64,000 bases of DNA from Ectopseudomonas toyotomiensis (GCF_900115695.1 NZ_FOXK01000002.1:62001-126000), one strand, 5' to 3'. Counted from the stretch's first letter, positions 50,662 to 60,881 are shown. Numbers and translations: made by a program. Notes: generated by a model not told the origin, from the sequence alone.

Positions 50662-51558
50662 TTACCAGCTCAGGCTGCCGCTGCCCAGGCGCGCCCGCTG
50701 GCCATAAGGCCAGGGATAGTTGCTGTCGCCATGCCCGCTCGGCAGGTCGCCATACAGCGGGATGCCCAGCGGCGCCAGGTATTCGCCGATGATCTGCTCC
50801 AGGCTGTGGTGCACGCCGCGCCGTGGGCAGTCGGTGAAACTGCCCAGGCACACCGCACGCGGGCGCTTGCCGGCGAAGCTGTGCAGCAGTTGCCAGAGAC
50901 TGCGCTCCAGGCGGTAGTAGGGCTCGCCGACGTCCTCCAGAATCAGGATCGAATCCTCTGTCAGGCGCAGCCCAGCATCGGTACCGCAGACGCTGGCCAG
51001 GGCCGTCAGGTTGCCGCCCTGCAGGGTGCCTTCGATGGCATGCAGCGGGCCGCTGATATGCCTTAGCGGCAACTGCCGGTGCTGGCCCTTGAGCAGGTTC
51101 CACAGCGCCTGCATCGAGGCCAGGCGTTCGCGCTGGCCGGCGGGCGCCGATAGCATCTGATGGCCGAGTGCGGTGGCCACCGGCCCATGAATGGCTGGCA
51201 GGCCCCGCTGCGCAAAGGCTTCGAGCAGAATCGACAGATCGGAGAAGCCGATCAGCGGGCGCGGGCTGGCCTGGCGCAGCAGCGCCCAGTCGATATCCGC
51301 CACCAGTTGTGCGCAACCATAGCCGCCACGCAGACACCAGACGGCGCTGATATCCGGCAGGGTTAAGGCCTGGTGCAGGTCTGCCAGGCGTTGCTCCGGC
51401 GTGCCGGCCAGGTAGCGATGGCGGGCGCGTACATGCCGGCCCAGGTGGTAGCGCACGCCCAGTACGTCGAGCTGCGCCAGCGTTGCCTCGAGCACGTCTT
51501 CGGCGATGGCAGAGGCCGGCGCGATCAGCGCCAGGCGACCGTCGAACACTGGGCTCAT
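50662..51558 (-). CDS. ldcA: Muramoyltetrapeptide (LD-) carboxypeptidase
   Basis: A 298-residue S66-family serine peptidase that trims the terminal D-alanine from murein tetrapeptides during cell-wall recycling. Family marks: [21 protein letters not shown] near residue 80-100, the nucleophile region [15 protein letters not shown], and the glutamate segment LEGGNLTAL-like ([16 protein letters not shown]). It overlaps the rimK stop by 4 bp (ATGA), so it is part of the rimB-rimK-ldcA unit. Confidence 0.93.
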   Translation of the reverse strand: MSPVFDGRLALIAPASAIAEDVLEATLAQLDVLGVRYHLGRHVRARHRYLAGTPEQRLADLHQALTLPDISAVWCLRGGYGCAQLVADIDWALLRQASPRPLIGFSDLSILLEAFAQRGLPAIHGPVATALGHQMLSAPAGQRERLASMQALWNLLKGQHRQLPLRHISGPLHAIEGTLQGGNLTALASVCGTDAGLRLTEDSILILEDVGEPYYRLERSLWQLLHSFAGKRPRAVCLGSFTDCPRRGVHHSLEQIIGEYLAPLGIPLYGDLPSGHGDSNYPWPYGQRARLGSGSLSW

Positions 51559-52460
51559 CCGCGGCCCTTGGTGCGGGTCTGGCCGGGTTCGGCGTTCTTT
51601 TCCAGGTACTGGATGATCATCCCGGCGACGTCCTTGCCGGTGGTGGTCTCGATGCCTTCCAGGCCGGGCGAGGAGTTCACCTCCATCACCAGTGGCCCGT
51701 GGTTGGAGCGCAGGATGTCCACCCCGGCGACGTTCAGGCCCATCACGCGGGCAGCGCGCACAGCGGTCATGCGCTCTTCCGGGGTGATCTTGATCAGGCT
51801 GGCGCTGCCGCCGCGATGCAGATTGGAGCGGAACTCGCCGGCCTTGGCCTGGCGCTTCATTGCCGCGATCACCTTGTCACCGACCACGAAGCAGCGAATG
51901 TCGGCGCCGCCGGCTTCCTGGATGTATTCCTGGACCATGATGTCCTGCTTGAGGCCGAGGAAGGCCTCGATCACCGATTCGGCCGCCTTGTGCGTTTCGG
52001 CCAGTACCACGCCCATGCCCTGGGTGCCTTCCAGCACCTTGATCACCAGTGGCGCACCGCCAACCATCTGGATCAGATCGGGAATGTCGTCCGGGGAGTG
52101 GGCGAAGCCGGTCACCGGCAGGCCGATGCCCTTGCGCGACAACAGTTGCAGAGCGCGCAGCTTGTCGCGCGAGCGGCTGATGGCCACCGACTCGTTGAGC
52201 GGGTAGACGCCCATCATCTCGAACTGGCGCAACACCGCGCAGCCATAGAAGGTCACCGAAGCGCCGATGCGCGGAATCACCGCATCGAAGCCCTCCAGCG
52301 CCTGGCCGCGATAATGGATCTGCGGTTTGTGGCTGGCGATGTTCATGTAGGCGCGCAAGGTGTCGATCACCTGCATCTCATGGCCCCGCTGCTGACCGGC
52401 CTCCACCAGGCGGCGAGTGGAATACAGACGCGGGTTGCGCGACAGCACGGCGATCTTCAT
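51555..52460 (-). CDS. rimK: Ribosomal protein S6 glutamate ligase
   Basis: A 301-residue ATP-grasp enzyme that adds glutamate residues to the C-terminus of ribosomal protein S6. Motifs: [21 protein letters not shown], the ATP-grasp loop [35 protein letters not shown] and the metal site [17 protein letters not shown]. In P. fluorescens RimK activity responds to cyclic di-GMP and to RimB. Its start overlaps the rimB stop (ATGA). No rimA gene is seen beside it. Confidence 0.96.
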   Translation of the reverse strand: MKIAVLSRNPRLYSTRRLVEAGQQRGHEMQVIDTLRAYMNIASHKPQIHYRGQALEGFDAVIPRIGASVTFYGCAVLRQFEMMGVYPLNESVAISRSRDKLRALQLLSRKGIGLPVTGFAHSPDDIPDLIQMVGGAPLVIKVLEGTQGMGVVLAETHKAAESVIEAFLGLKQDIMVQEYIQEAGGADIRCFVVGDKVIAAMKRQAKAGEFRSNLHRGGSASLIKITPEERMTAVRAARVMGLNVAGVDILRSNHGPLVMEVNSSPGLEGIETTTGKDVAGMIIQYLEKNAEPGQTRTKGRG

Positions 52461-52954
52461 TGGGCACCTGGAAGGGACGAGGAGAGTGAGGGTTTGTCCT
52501 GCACATAGCTGAGTGCCGGATTGACCACCAGTTGGCCGGTGATCAGCGCCTTGGAGCCGAGTAGTACGCGATAACGCATGGTCTTGCGACAGGCCAGGGT
52601 GAACTCCACCGGCCACAGGCGATCGCCGAGGGCCAGGTGCGTGCGGATCACGTAGCGGCTCTGCGCCTGGCCGTTGGAGCTCTTGATGCGTTTGACCGAG
52701 ACCATCTGCGCCTCGCAGCGATGACGGCGTTGCACCTGGGTGCCGAGGTAGGCGGTGAAACGCACCCAGTCCTCGCCGTCCTTCTGGAACGGCTGGATAT
52801 CGCTGGCGTGCAGGCTCGAGGTGCTGGCGCCGGTGTCGATCTTGGCACGCAGGCCGATGATGCCGAGCTCTGGCAGATTGATCCACTCACGCAGGCCGAT
52901 CACGCTGAGCTGGTCGAAAGTCTTCAAGGTGAGAGTGTCCCCTGCGGCCGACAA
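52457..52954 (-). CDS. rimB: RimB-type retropepsin-like protease
   Basis: A 165-residue member of the putative ATP-dependent zinc protease (retropepsin-like) family. The aspartyl motif is [14 protein letters not shown] near residue 37; [26 protein letters not shown] follows. In P. fluorescens RimB trims the glutamate tails RimK adds to S6. Coupled to rimK by a 4-bp overlap. The region after about residue 150 is low-complexity serine-rich. Confidence 0.88.
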   Translation of the reverse strand: MSAAGDTLTLKTFDQLSVIGLREWINLPELGIIGLRAKIDTGASTSSLHASDIQPFQKDGEDWVRFTAYLGTQVQRRHRCEAQMVSVKRIKSSNGQAQSRYVIRTHLALGDRLWPVEFTLACRKTMRYRVLLGSKALITGQLVVNPALSYVQDKPSLSSSLPGAQ

Positions 52955-53040
52955 GGCCTATGATTCCGCGCATTCTAGTTGTGTCGTGTGACAACTGCAT
53001 CTGCCGTGCGTGCGAATACCTGAACCCTTCAGAGAGTGAG

Positions 53041-53469
53041 ATGAGCGAAAAAGACGACGACAAGATCCGCCTGGACAAATGGCTGTGGGCGGCACGCTTC
53101 TTCAAGACGCGCGCCCTGTGCAAGGCCGCTATAGAAGGTGGCAAGGTCCATCATCGTGGCGAGCGCTGCAAGCCGGGCAAGGAACCGAAGATCGGCGACG
53201 AATACGTGCTGCGCACCGGTTTCGATGAGCGCACCGTGGTTGTGTTGGCGCTATCCAGCGTCCGCCGCGGCGCGCCCGAGGCGCAACTGCTGTACCGCGA
53301 GACGGAAGAAAGTATCGCTCGCCGCGAGCAGGCTGCGGCGATGCGCAAGGCTGGCGCCGTGGGTATGCAGACCGATGGTCGGCCGAGCAAGAAGCAGCGC
53401 CGGCAGATTCATCAGTTCAACGAACAGCAGGAAGGTGGCCTGCGCCACCCCTGGGCGGATGAGGATTAG
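53041..53469 (+). CDS. hslR: Heat shock protein 15 (Hsp15)
   Basis: A 142-residue RNA-binding protein with an N-terminal S4 domain (IRLDKWLWAARFFKTRALCKAAIEGGKVHHRGERCKPG). Hsp15 binds stalled 50S subunits that carry a free nascent chain and helps recycle them. The C-terminal third is basic (GRPSKKQRRQIHQF). The ATG follows GAGAGTGAG and gives the normal N-terminus. It is near hslO, another heat-shock/redox chaperone gene, a conserved neighbourhood. Confidence 0.95.
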   Translation: MSEKDDDKIRLDKWLWAARFFKTRALCKAAIEGGKVHHRGERCKPGKEPKIGDEYVLRTGFDERTVVVLALSSVRRGAPEAQLLYRETEESIARREQAAAMRKAGAVGMQTDGRPSKKQRRQIHQFNEQQEGGLRHPWADED

Positions 53470-53500
53470 GCGCAAGCCTGCAGGAGCGAGTCGGGTTGTT

Positions 53501-53527
53501 GGTAGCCCGGATGAAATCCGGGCTACC
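53501..53527. terminator. Bidirectional hairpin between hslR and the PAP2 gene
   Basis: GGTAGCCCGGAT-GAA-ATCCGGGCTACC, perfect 12-bp arms, between two convergent genes. It resembles a dispersed Pseudomonas repeat and probably serves as terminator on both strands; no T-run. Confidence 0.6.
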
Positions 53528-53531
53528 CGCT

Positions 53532-54326
53532 TCAGCGCCCGCTGACGATGCTCATGCGGCCCAGCAGCGGCAGCTTGGCCAGGCGCGAGGTGATTGGCAG
53601 GGTGATCTTCTCTAGCCATTCGCTGGCGCGATAACCCAGTGGGGTGTAGCAGCTCCAGGCCAGGGCCAGCAGGCTGAGGAATACGCCGCCGACGAAGGCA
53701 TCCGCCCCCCAGTGAGCACCGGCCACCAGGCGCGGCAGGATGCCGATCGCGGCAATCGCCCAGACCAGCAGCAGGCGCCAGCTGCGGGCGAAGAACGTCA
53801 TGAAGTAGGCCCAGATCAGTAGCACCGAGGCGTGGTCACCGGGGAAGCTGCGACTGGCGCTGTCCTTCAGGTCCCAGCGCTCTTCCCAGGCCGGGAACAT
53901 CTCGGTCAGACGTGCGCTGCCTTCTACCACCAGCGACGGGCTGGCATGCTGCCAGCCCATGTATTCGACCAGATCGGCGAACAGCACGCGCATCAGCAGC
54001 ATGACCGTCAGAGCAACGAGAAAGGCGAACAGGGCCCGACGCACCTGGGCACCGGTGAAAATCAGATCGGCTTTGAGCATCACCGCCAGCATCACCACAC
54101 CGACACCCGCATCCACTGGGCGCATGCTGCCGATGGCCCAGACGTGTGCCCACAGACCACCCGCATGTACCGGATCGTTGAGCAGCTTGAACAGCCTCAG
54201 GTCGAAGGCGTCCCACAACTCGCGAGTGGGCTGCCACAGCCAACTGGCGAGCAGCACGATGGCCGCGACATGGCAGACCAGCATGGCGCGTGGCTGCCAA
54301 TGGCGATTGATGAACGTGCTCGACAT
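53532..54326 (-). CDS. PAP2-family membrane phosphatase
   Basis: A 264-residue membrane protein with about six helices. The PAP2 motifs appear as WDLKDSASRSFPGDHAS and PRLVAGAHWGADAFVGG. The first departs from the usual PSGH (here PGDH), but the lysine/arginine, histidine and second-motif R-x6-H-x3-D residues are present. Such enzymes remove phosphate from undecaprenyl-PP or lipid A (LpxT/LpxE group). The start MSSTFINRHWQ follows GGGAC; an ATG 25 codons upstream gives a cysteine-rich tail. Confidence 0.85.
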   Translation of the reverse strand: MSSTFINRHWQPRAMLVCHVAAIVLLASWLWQPTRELWDAFDLRLFKLLNDPVHAGGLWAHVWAIGSMRPVDAGVGVVMLAVMLKADLIFTGAQVRRALFAFLVALTVMLLMRVLFADLVEYMGWQHASPSLVVEGSARLTEMFPAWEERWDLKDSASRSFPGDHASVLLIWAYFMTFFARSWRLLLVWAIAAIGILPRLVAGAHWGADAFVGGVFLSLLALAWSCYTPLGYRASEWLEKITLPITSRLAKLPLLGRMSIVSGR

Positions 54327-54541
54327 GAAAAGTCCCTTTGCAGATTTATGACAGGCCCTACCCGGGCGCGCGGATAATAGGCAGTGCTGGCGGCAGTACA
54401 AGGCCAGCAGTACGGTCGTTCAGCCACAGTTCAGGGGCTGGTTCTTGCCGTGTGAGCAGACGCACATGACGGTCGGGCCTTGGTTGTGATGGCGTTTGTG
54501 CATAAAATCGCCAGCCTTTTACAGACCCTGGGCCAGCCGCC

Positions 54542-55429
54542 ATGTACGACTTCAGTCAACGCTTTCTCTTCGACGACACCGACGTGCGGGGCGAAATGGT
54601 CGCGTTGCGCGAAAGTTACGCTCATGTACTGGCCAAGCACGCCTACCCGCAGCCAGTGGCGCAACTGCTCGGCGAGATGATGGCCGCCGCCGCACTGCTG
54701 GTCGGTACCCTCAAGTTCGAGGGTCTGCTGGTGCTGCAGGCGCGTTCGGAAGGCCCGCTGTCGCTGCTGATGGTGGAATGCTCCAGCGCCCGTGAGCTGC
54801 GTGGTATCGCCCGCTACGAAGCCGAGCAGATCGGCGCCGATGCCGACCTGCAGAACCTGATGCCCAATGGCGTGCTGGCCATCACCATCGATCCGACCCG
54901 TGGCCAGCGCTACCAGGGCATCGTCGACCTTGAAGGCGTCGACCTGGCCGAGTGCCTGTCCAACTATTTCGCCAGCTCCGAGCAACTGCCGACCCGCTTC
55001 TGGCTCAAGGCCGACGGCCAGCGTGCTCGCGGTCTGCTGCTGCAACAGTTGCCGCCGCACCACCAGATCGAGCCCGAGGCGCGCCAGGAAAGCTGGAACC
55101 ATGTGCTGACCCTGGCCGACACCCTGAGCGCCGAAGAGCTGCTCGGTCTGGACAATCCGACACTGCTGCATCGCCTCTACCATGAAGAGAACGTGCGTCT
55201 GTTCGACGAGCAGCCACTGCAGTTCCGCTGCAGCTGCTCGCGTGAGCGTTCTGCCAGCGCCCTGGCCAGTCTCGGCCAGGCCGATGCCGAACTGCTGCTG
55301 GCCGAGCAGGGTGGCAGCGTGGTGATCGATTGCCAGTTCTGTAACGAGCGTTATGCTTTCGATGCTGCCGATGTCGCCCAGCTGTTCGCCGGCGCTGGCA
55401 GCGAGGCGCCGTCGCATACACGACATTGA
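54542..55429 (+). CDS. hslO: Redox-regulated chaperone Hsp33
   Basis: A 295-residue cytosolic holdase chaperone that is switched on by oxidative stress. The zinc-binding switch is C230-x-C232 (FRCSCSRER) and C264-x-x-C267 ([10 protein letters not shown]). The N-terminal domain opens [15 protein letters not shown]. It is next to pckA, as in E. coli and P. aeruginosa, where hslR, hslO and pckA cluster. Confidence 0.96.
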   Translation: MYDFSQRFLFDDTDVRGEMVALRESYAHVLAKHAYPQPVAQLLGEMMAAAALLVGTLKFEGLLVLQARSEGPLSLLMVECSSARELRGIARYEAEQIGADADLQNLMPNGVLAITIDPTRGQRYQGIVDLEGVDLAECLSNYFASSEQLPTRFWLKADGQRARGLLLQQLPPHHQIEPEARQESWNHVLTLADTLSAEELLGLDNPTLLHRLYHEENVRLFDEQPLQFRCSCSRERSASALASLGQADAELLLAEQGGSVVIDCQFCNERYAFDAADVAQLFAGAGSEAPSHTRH

Positions 55430-55495
55430 TGAACTTTTCTGAACGATAGCCGTTCTCTATCAGATCGGAGGCTGCCAAGCAGTTCGCTTTTCTGG

Positions 55496-55546
55496 CATAC
55501 TCCCGCGACTTTTTTACCGTGTAGTGCAGTTGCCCCTGTACTACAC
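55496..55546 (+). promoter_or_regulatory. pckA promoter and leader hairpin
   Basis: CATACT at 55496-55501 is a fair -10; the -35 (TGCCAA, 55473) is poor. The leader then holds GTGTAGTGCAG-TTGCCC-CTGTACTACAC (55519-55546), an 11-bp stem with one G-U pair, 40 bp before the pckA ATG. Confidence 0.45.
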
Positions 55547-55586
55547 AACGTTCGGAAGACTCGGCCAGCGGCCGACGGGGACCCTC

Positions 55587-57128
55587 ATGACGCAAGCCAA
55601 CAACGCCGTGTACACCGACATCAGCGCCGCGCAACTGGTCGAAGAAGCCATTCGCCGTGGTGAAGGGGAACTGGCCGCCAACGGCGCGCTGGTCGTACGT
55701 ACTGGTCATCGCACTGGCCGCTCGCCGGCAGACCGCTTTATCGTTCAGGAGCCGAGCACCGAGGCGCAGATCGCCTGGGGCGCCATCAACCGTCCGTTCC
55801 CGGCCGACAAGTTCGACGCCCTGTGGGATCGCGTCGCGGCGTTCAACAACGCCCAGGAGCACTTCGTCTCCCACGTTCACGTAGGTTCTGCCGAAGAGCA
55901 CTACCTGCCGGTCAAGATGACCACCGCGACCGCCTGGCAGAACCTGTTCGGCCGTCAGCTGTTCATCAACCCGAGCGCCTACAACCCGGCCGGCAAGGTC
56001 GAGTGGCAGATCCTCAACGTTGCCAACTTCGAGTGCGTGCCGGAGCGTGACGGCACCAACTCCGATGGCTGCGTGATCATCAACTTCGCCGCCAAGAAAG
56101 TCTTGATCGCCGGCATGCGTTACGCCGGTGAAATGAAGAAAGCCATGTTCTCCGTGCAGAACTTCCTGCTGCCGGAAAAAGACGTGCTGCCGATGCACTG
56201 TGCCGCCAACATTGGCGAAGAAGGCGACGTCACCCTGTTCTTCGGTCTGTCCGGCACCGGCAAGACCACCCTGTCCGCCGACGAGTCGCGTTACCTGATC
56301 GGTGACGACGAGCACGGTTGGGGCGAGGGCGTGGTGTTCAACGTCGAAGGCGGTTGCTACGCCAAATGCATCGACCTGTCCGAGAAGAACGAGCCGGTGA
56401 TCTGGAAGGCCATCCAGTTCGGCACCGTGCTGGAAAACGTCGTGCTCGACGACAGCCGCACCCCGGATTACGCCGACGACAGCCTGACCCAGAACAGCCG
56501 CGCGGCCTACCCGCTGGAGTACGTCGAGAAGCGTAGCGAGAAGAACCTGGGCGGCGAACCGAATGCCGTGATCTTCCTGACCTGCGACCTGACCGGCGTA
56601 CTGCCGCCGGTGTCGATCCTCAACAACGAGCAGGCGGCCTACCACTTCCTGTCCGGTTACACCGCGCTGGTCGGTTCCACCGAAATGGGTTCGGGCGGCG
56701 GCATCAAGTCGACCTTCTCCACCTGCTTCGGTGCGCCGTTCTTCCCGCGTCCGGCCGGCGTTTACGCCGAGCTGCTGATCAAGCGCATCAACGCCTTCGG
56801 CTCCAAGGTCTACCTGGTCAACACCGGCTGGACCGGCGGTGGCTACGGCGTCGGCAAGCGTTTCAACATCCCCACCACCCGTGGTGTGATTGCCGCCATC
56901 CAGAGCGGTGCGCTGATCGGTGCCGAGACCGAGCACCTGCCGATCATCAACCTGGATGTGCCGAAGTCGGTTCCGGGCGTCGAAACCAATCTGCTCAACC
57001 CGCGCAACACCTGGGCAGACAAGAATGCCTACGACGAAGCCGCCAAGGGCCTGGCCAAGCTGTTCATCGACAACTTCCAGAAGTTCGATGTCAGCGAAGC
57101 GATCAAGAACGCCGGCCCGCAGCTCTAA
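55587..57128 (+). CDS. pckA: Phosphoenolpyruvate carboxykinase (ATP)
   Basis: A 513-residue ATP-dependent enzyme that converts oxaloacetate to phosphoenolpyruvate for gluconeogenesis. The P-loop GLSGTGKTT is at residues 220-228; [15 protein letters not shown] binds substrate, and [21 protein letters not shown] holds the metal-binding residues. The ATG follows GGGGAC and gives the usual length; an upstream in-frame ATG would start inside the leader hairpin. A strong terminator follows. Confidence 0.97.
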   Translation: MTQANNAVYTDISAAQLVEEAIRRGEGELAANGALVVRTGHRTGRSPADRFIVQEPSTEAQIAWGAINRPFPADKFDALWDRVAAFNNAQEHFVSHVHVGSAEEHYLPVKMTTATAWQNLFGRQLFINPSAYNPAGKVEWQILNVANFECVPERDGTNSDGCVIINFAAKKVLIAGMRYAGEMKKAMFSVQNFLLPEKDVLPMHCAANIGEEGDVTLFFGLSGTGKTTLSADESRYLIGDDEHGWGEGVVFNVEGGCYAKCIDLSEKNEPVIWKAIQFGTVLENVVLDDSRTPDYADDSLTQNSRAAYPLEYVEKRSEKNLGGEPNAVIFLTCDLTGVLPPVSILNNEQAAYHFLSGYTALVGSTEMGSGGGIKSTFSTCFGAPFFPRPAGVYAELLIKRINAFGSKVYLVNTGWTGGGYGVGKRFNIPTTRGVIAAIQSGALIGAETEHLPIINLDVPKSVPGVETNLLNPRNTWADKNAYDEAAKGLAKLFIDNFQKFDVSEAIKNAGPQL

Positions 57129-57145
57129 GCTGACCTGCGTTTTCT

Positions 57146-57172
57146 GACAAAGCCGCCTTCGGGCGGCTTTGT
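57146..57172 (+). terminator. Terminator of pckA
   Basis: GACAAAGCCGCC-TTC-GGGCGGCTTTGTC stem followed by GTTTT, 18 bp after the stop codon. Confidence 0.85.
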
Positions 57173-57192
57173 CGTTTTCGGGAGCTCGGGCC

Positions 57193-57246
57193 GTAGGGTG
57201 CGCCATGCGCACCTTGTTTATTTGCGGTGCGCATGACGCACCCTAC
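57193..57246. repeat. GTAGGGTGCGC palindromic repeat, copy 3 (after pckA)
   Basis: Arms GTAGGGTGCG (57193-57202) and CGCACCCTAC (57237-57246), with inner GCGCACC/GGTGCGC pairs. Lies between the pckA terminator and the RecQ-like gene. Confidence 0.8.
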
Positions 57247-57297
57247 CTAACCGCGTTATGGTCAGGGACCATTCAGCGGTCAATGGAGTGACAGCGC

Positions 57298-59226
57298 ATG
57301 TCTACCCTCAAACGTGTCTTCGGTTTCGATCAGCTGCGTCCCGGTCAGGAAGCGGTGATCAGCGCCGTACTCGCCGGTCGCTCGGCGGCGGCGATCTTTC
57401 CCACCGGCTCGGGCAAGTCCTTGTGTTACCAGCTACCGGCGCTGCACCTGCCGCATCTGACCCTGGTGATCTCGCCGCTACTGGCGCTGATGCAGGATCA
57501 GCTGGCCTTCCTGCATGCCCATGGCATCGCCGCGGCCAGCATCGATTCGGCGCAGAGCCGCGAGCAGGCCGCCGAGGTGATGAACCGCGCACGCAGCGGC
57601 GAGCTGAAGATTCTGATGATCTCGGTGGAGCGCCTGAAGAACGAGCGCTTCCGTAATTTCATCGCTCAGGTACCGATCTCACTATTGGTGGTCGACGAGG
57701 CGCACTGCATTTCCGAGTGGGGCCACAATTTCCGCCCTGATTACCTCAAGCTGCCCGACTATCAACGCCAGTTCGGCATCAAGCAGGTGCTGCTGCTCAC
57801 CGCCACGGCGACGCCCAGAGTGATCGCCGACATGCGCGAGAAATTCGCCATCCTTGAAGCGGACGTGGTCACCACCGGCTTCTACCGGCCCAACCTCAAT
57901 CTGCTGGTCGAGCCGGTGCCCGGTGGCTCCAAGGCGCAGCGCCTGCAGCAGTGGCTGGCGCCGCGGCGAGGCCAGGCGAGCATCGTTTACGTCACCCAGC
58001 AGAAGACCGCCGAGCAGGTCGCCGAGCGCCTGGCGCGCGATGGTCTGGCGGTAAGCGCCTACCACGCTGGCATGGCCCATGACGTGCGCGAGTCGATCCA
58101 GCGGCGCTTCATGGCCGGCGAGCTGGAATGCATCGTCGCCACCATCGCTTTCGGCATGGGCATCGACAAGCGCGACATCCGCAACGTGGTGCACTTTGAC
58201 CTGCCCAAGTCGGTGGAGAACTACAGCCAGGAAATCGGTCGCGCCGGGCGTGATGGCCAGGCCTCGGACTGCCTGGTGCTGGCCAGCCGCGATGGCCTCA
58301 GCGTGCTGGAGAACTTCGTCTATGGCGATACCCCTGAGCTTGCCGGCATTCGTGCGGTGCTCGACGACCTGCGTGCGGTCGGCACGGGCGGGCAGTGGGA
58401 GCTGATGCTCAATCAGCTGTCGGAACTGAGCAATATCCGCGCGCTGCCATTGAAGACCCTGCTGGTGCAGCTCGAATTGCGCGGCATCATCGCGCCGCGT
58501 TATGCCTACTTCGCCGAATACCGCTTCAAGCTACTGCTGGACGACGAGGCCTTGCTGGCGCAATTCGAGGGCGAGCGGCGCCAGTTCGTCGAGGCGATCC
58601 TGGCCTGCTCGAAGCGCGCGCGCACCTGGTCGACGCTGGACTTCGACGCGCTGTATCAACAGTACGGCGCCGAGCGCGCACGGGTGGTCAAGGCGCTGGA
58701 CTACTTTCAGGAAAAGGGCTGGCTGGAGCTGGAAAGCAAGCAGATGACCGAGGTCTATGGCGTGCTCGATGGCGGCTTCGAGGTCGAAGCATTGGCGGCC
58801 GATCTGCACGCGCATTTCCGTGCCCATGAGGCCAGCGAAATCGCCCGCATCCAGGCCATGCTCGCCCTGTTCGAGAGCCGCGAATGCCTGAGCCGCCGTC
58901 TGGCGCTGTACTTTGGCGATGCGCAGGCGCCCGAGCGTTGTGGGCATTGTTCGGTATGTCAGGGACGTGTCGCTACCCTGCCGCAACCGCCAGAGCAGCC
59001 GCCGTTGAGCGCTCGTGATGCGCAGGCGCTGTGCGCGGCCTTCGTCGAAAAGCACCTGCAGCACGCCGGCGACAGGCCGAGCCATGAGTGCCTGACGCGC
59101 TTTCTCTGTGGCGTGACCACGCCACTGTTAACCAAGCTCAAGGCGCGCCAGCTGGCCGGTTTCGCTGCACTGGAGGAGTACCCCTACGCCGAGGTGCGCG
59201 GTTGGTTGGCGGCCTCGTTTGCGTAG
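57298..59226 (+). CDS. RecQ-family ATP-dependent DNA helicase (RecQ paralogue)
   Basis: A 642-residue superfamily 2 helicase. Walker A PTGSGKS at residues 35-41, DEAH at 133-136 (VVDEAHCISEWGHNFRPDY, the RecQ aromatic-rich loop). Motif VI reads QEIGRAGRDGQAS near 310-320, and an RQC zinc-binding segment ERCGHCSVCQG lies near 545. No HRDC domain is apparent at the C-terminus, so it is not the classical housekeeping RecQ; many pseudomonads carry such a second RecQ-like helicase. A role in DNA repair is inferred. Confidence 0.9.
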   Translation: MSTLKRVFGFDQLRPGQEAVISAVLAGRSAAAIFPTGSGKSLCYQLPALHLPHLTLVISPLLALMQDQLAFLHAHGIAAASIDSAQSREQAAEVMNRARSGELKILMISVERLKNERFRNFIAQVPISLLVVDEAHCISEWGHNFRPDYLKLPDYQRQFGIKQVLLLTATATPRVIADMREKFAILEADVVTTGFYRPNLNLLVEPVPGGSKAQRLQQWLAPRRGQASIVYVTQQKTAEQVAERLARDGLAVSAYHAGMAHDVRESIQRRFMAGELECIVATIAFGMGIDKRDIRNVVHFDLPKSVENYSQEIGRAGRDGQASDCLVLASRDGLSVLENFVYGDTPELAGIRAVLDDLRAVGTGGQWELMLNQLSELSNIRALPLKTLLVQLELRGIIAPRYAYFAEYRFKLLLDDEALLAQFEGERRQFVEAILACSKRARTWSTLDFDALYQQYGAERARVVKALDYFQEKGWLELESKQMTEVYGVLDGGFEVEALAADLHAHFRAHEASEIARIQAMLALFESRECLSRRLALYFGDAQAPERCGHCSVCQGRVATLPQPPEQPPLSARDAQALCAAFVEKHLQHAGDRPSHECLTRFLCGVTTPLLTKLKARQLAGFAALEEYPYAEVRGWLAASFA

Positions 59227-59293
59227 GGGGGCCTAGGCGTGCGCACCAGAGATTGCGCGCAAGGCATTGGTGCGCACGGTTCTCGTCAGTTGT

Positions 59294-59371
59294 GTAGGGT
59301 GCGCCGCGCGCACCGATGATCACCTGTGAAGTGTCTGGTGCGTACAGCCCAGGCGGCCCGCCACACCCTAC
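59294..59371. repeat. GTAGGGTGCGC palindromic repeat, copy 4
   Basis: Arms GTAGGGTG (59294-59301) and CACCCTAC (59364-59371), with further GGTGCG/GTGCGCAC pieces upstream at about 59238-59280. The right arm holds the TAG stop of the lipoprotein gene at 59368-59370. Confidence 0.75.
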
Positions 59372-59967
59372 GGGGTAGCGCGTTGCCCTTCGGCCAGCGT
59401 CCAGTTCACCAACTCCTGAGCCAGGCGATCCCCCGCCTGGCCGAAGGCGGCTACCACCGCGGGGACCGACGTATCACCTGCCGGCTGGCTGACGCTGAAG
59501 CGGCGGCTGGCGAGGATGCGTTGATCGCGGGCATCGACCAGGCGCACGTCGAGCTGGATCAGCGCCTCGGGGCGGCCGTCGCGATACTGGCTGTGGAAGC
59601 TGCGCAGGTCGCTGACCAGCTCCAGGTCGGCTTGCAGGCGCTGCTCTTCGTTGCTCAATGCCTGAACTCGACCGTCGTCGTGAAAGGCGTCCAGCAGGCG
59701 GCCACGCAGCAGTTGCGGCGTGCGTTCGCTCCAGCGTACGCCCTGGTAGGTATTGACCCGACCGGGCTCAGGCAGCACGACGATGCGCGTGCCGTCGAGC
59801 AGCTGGTTGCTGACCGGGCTGTTGACACGTAACGACCAGTCGACGCGCTGAGTTTGCGCCGGCATCGCGGCGCCTGGCAGCAGGTAGATATCCAATGGTT
59901 CGCTCTGCGGCAGGATCGAGCAGGCGCTGAGCAGGCCAGCGGCCAGCAGCAGGGACAGACGCTTCAT
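59368..59967 (-). CDS. ABC-transport auxiliary lipoprotein (PqiC/DUF330 family)
   Basis: A 199-residue lipoprotein with lipobox LSAC (C16 becomes the lipidated N-terminus). The mature part has the PqiC-like beta/alpha pattern, SLRVNSPVSNQLLDGTRIVVLPEPGRVNTYQGVRWSE-type strands. Such proteins sit in the outer membrane or periplasm and work with MCE transporters. Last gene of the MlaE-MlaF-MCE-lipoprotein operon; ATG overlaps the previous stop by 4 bp. Its stop codon lies in a palindromic repeat. Confidence 0.88.
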   Translation of the reverse strand: MKRLSLLLAAGLLSACSILPQSEPLDIYLLPGAAMPAQTQRVDWSLRVNSPVSNQLLDGTRIVVLPEPGRVNTYQGVRWSERTPQLLRGRLLDAFHDDGRVQALSNEEQRLQADLELVSDLRSFHSQYRDGRPEALIQLDVRLVDARDQRILASRRFSVSQPAGDTSVPAVVAAFGQAGDRLAQELVNWTLAEGQRATP

Positions 59968-60881
59968 GGTTGGAACTCCTTGATGCTGTCGTTGCGCAGC
60001 AGGTAGCCAGTGGGATCCTGCTCCAGGCGGCGGGAGAAGCTGCGCAGGGCGCCGAGGGTGTCGCGCAGTTCGCCAATCGCCGGGCCCAGCTCGCCGAGGC
60101 CCTGCATGCCGCTGTCCAGCGCACTGCGATTACTTTCCAGCAACTGCTCGATGCTGCGGCTGCTGCGTTCCAGTGAGGCCATCAGACGCTCGGCATTGTC
60201 CAGCGCCTGACTGCCCTGGCCGTCGAGCAGGCGGTTGGCGGTGCGCATCAGTTCGGCCGCCTCGCGGGTGGCGGCGCCGGCCTGTTGCAGGGCTTCGCTC
60301 AGCTCGCCGCGTTGGTCGGCCAGGCCGGCGGTGGCCTGCTCCAGATTCTCCAGGGTGCGCGAGACGCGCTCGGCGTTCTCGCGCGAGAGCAGGCGGTTGG
60401 CACGGGTCAGCAGGCGGGTGATATTGACCACCAGGTCCTCACCATTGGCCATCAGCCGGGACAGTGGCGAACGGTCGGCGATGATGATGCCTGGCTCGCC
60501 ATCCTTGCCTTCCAGTGGCGGGCTTTCCGGGCTGCCGCTGTACAGCTGGATCACTGCCAGGCCGGTGATGCCGGTGATCGACAGGCGCGCGCGGGTGTCC
60601 TGCTTGATCGGTGTATGGCCGACGATGCGGATGCGCGCGCGCACCGTGCGCGGGTCGTCCGGGTCGAGGCCGAGGCTGATCACGTCACCGACCTTGATCC
60701 CGCTGTACTGCACGGCGCTGCCCTGCGACAGGCCACTGACCGCCTCGTTGAAGATCACCTCGTAATCGGTGAAGGCGCGATCGGCCCCGGCCTTGTTCAG
60801 CCACAGGGCGAACAGCAGCGCGGCGCCCACCGTGAGCACGGTGAACAGGCCGATCAGCACGTGATGGGCTCTGGGTTCCAT
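59964..60881 (-). CDS. MCE/MlaD-family lipid-transport protein
   Basis: A 305-residue protein with one N-terminal membrane helix (about 7-29), a single MCE domain (about 38-115; SGLSQGSAVQYSGIKVGDVISLGLD) and a long coiled-coil/helical tail (about 140-300) rich in leucine heptads. MCE proteins form hexamers that shuttle phospholipids across the periplasm. It is much longer than MlaD, closer to the Tnp/PA3213-type systems than to the housekeeping mla operon. Starts immediately after the ATPase stop. Confidence 0.9.
   Translation of the reverse strand: MEPRAHHVLIGLFTVLTVGAALLFALWLNKAGADRAFTDYEVIFNEAVSGLSQGSAVQYSGIKVGDVISLGLDPDDPRTVRARIRIVGHTPIKQDTRARLSITGITGLAVIQLYSGSPESPPLEGKDGEPGIIIADRSPLSRLMANGEDLVVNITRLLTRANRLLSRENAERVSRTLENLEQATAGLADQRGELSEALQQAGAATREAAELMRTANRLLDGQGSQALDNAERLMASLERSSRSIEQLLESNRSALDSGMQGLGELGPAIGELRDTLGALRSFSRRLEQDPTGYLLRNDSIKEFQP

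Noticed and set aside
55005..57212. 735-codon open frame on the minus strand
   Set aside because: Antisense to hslO and pckA, both well conserved.
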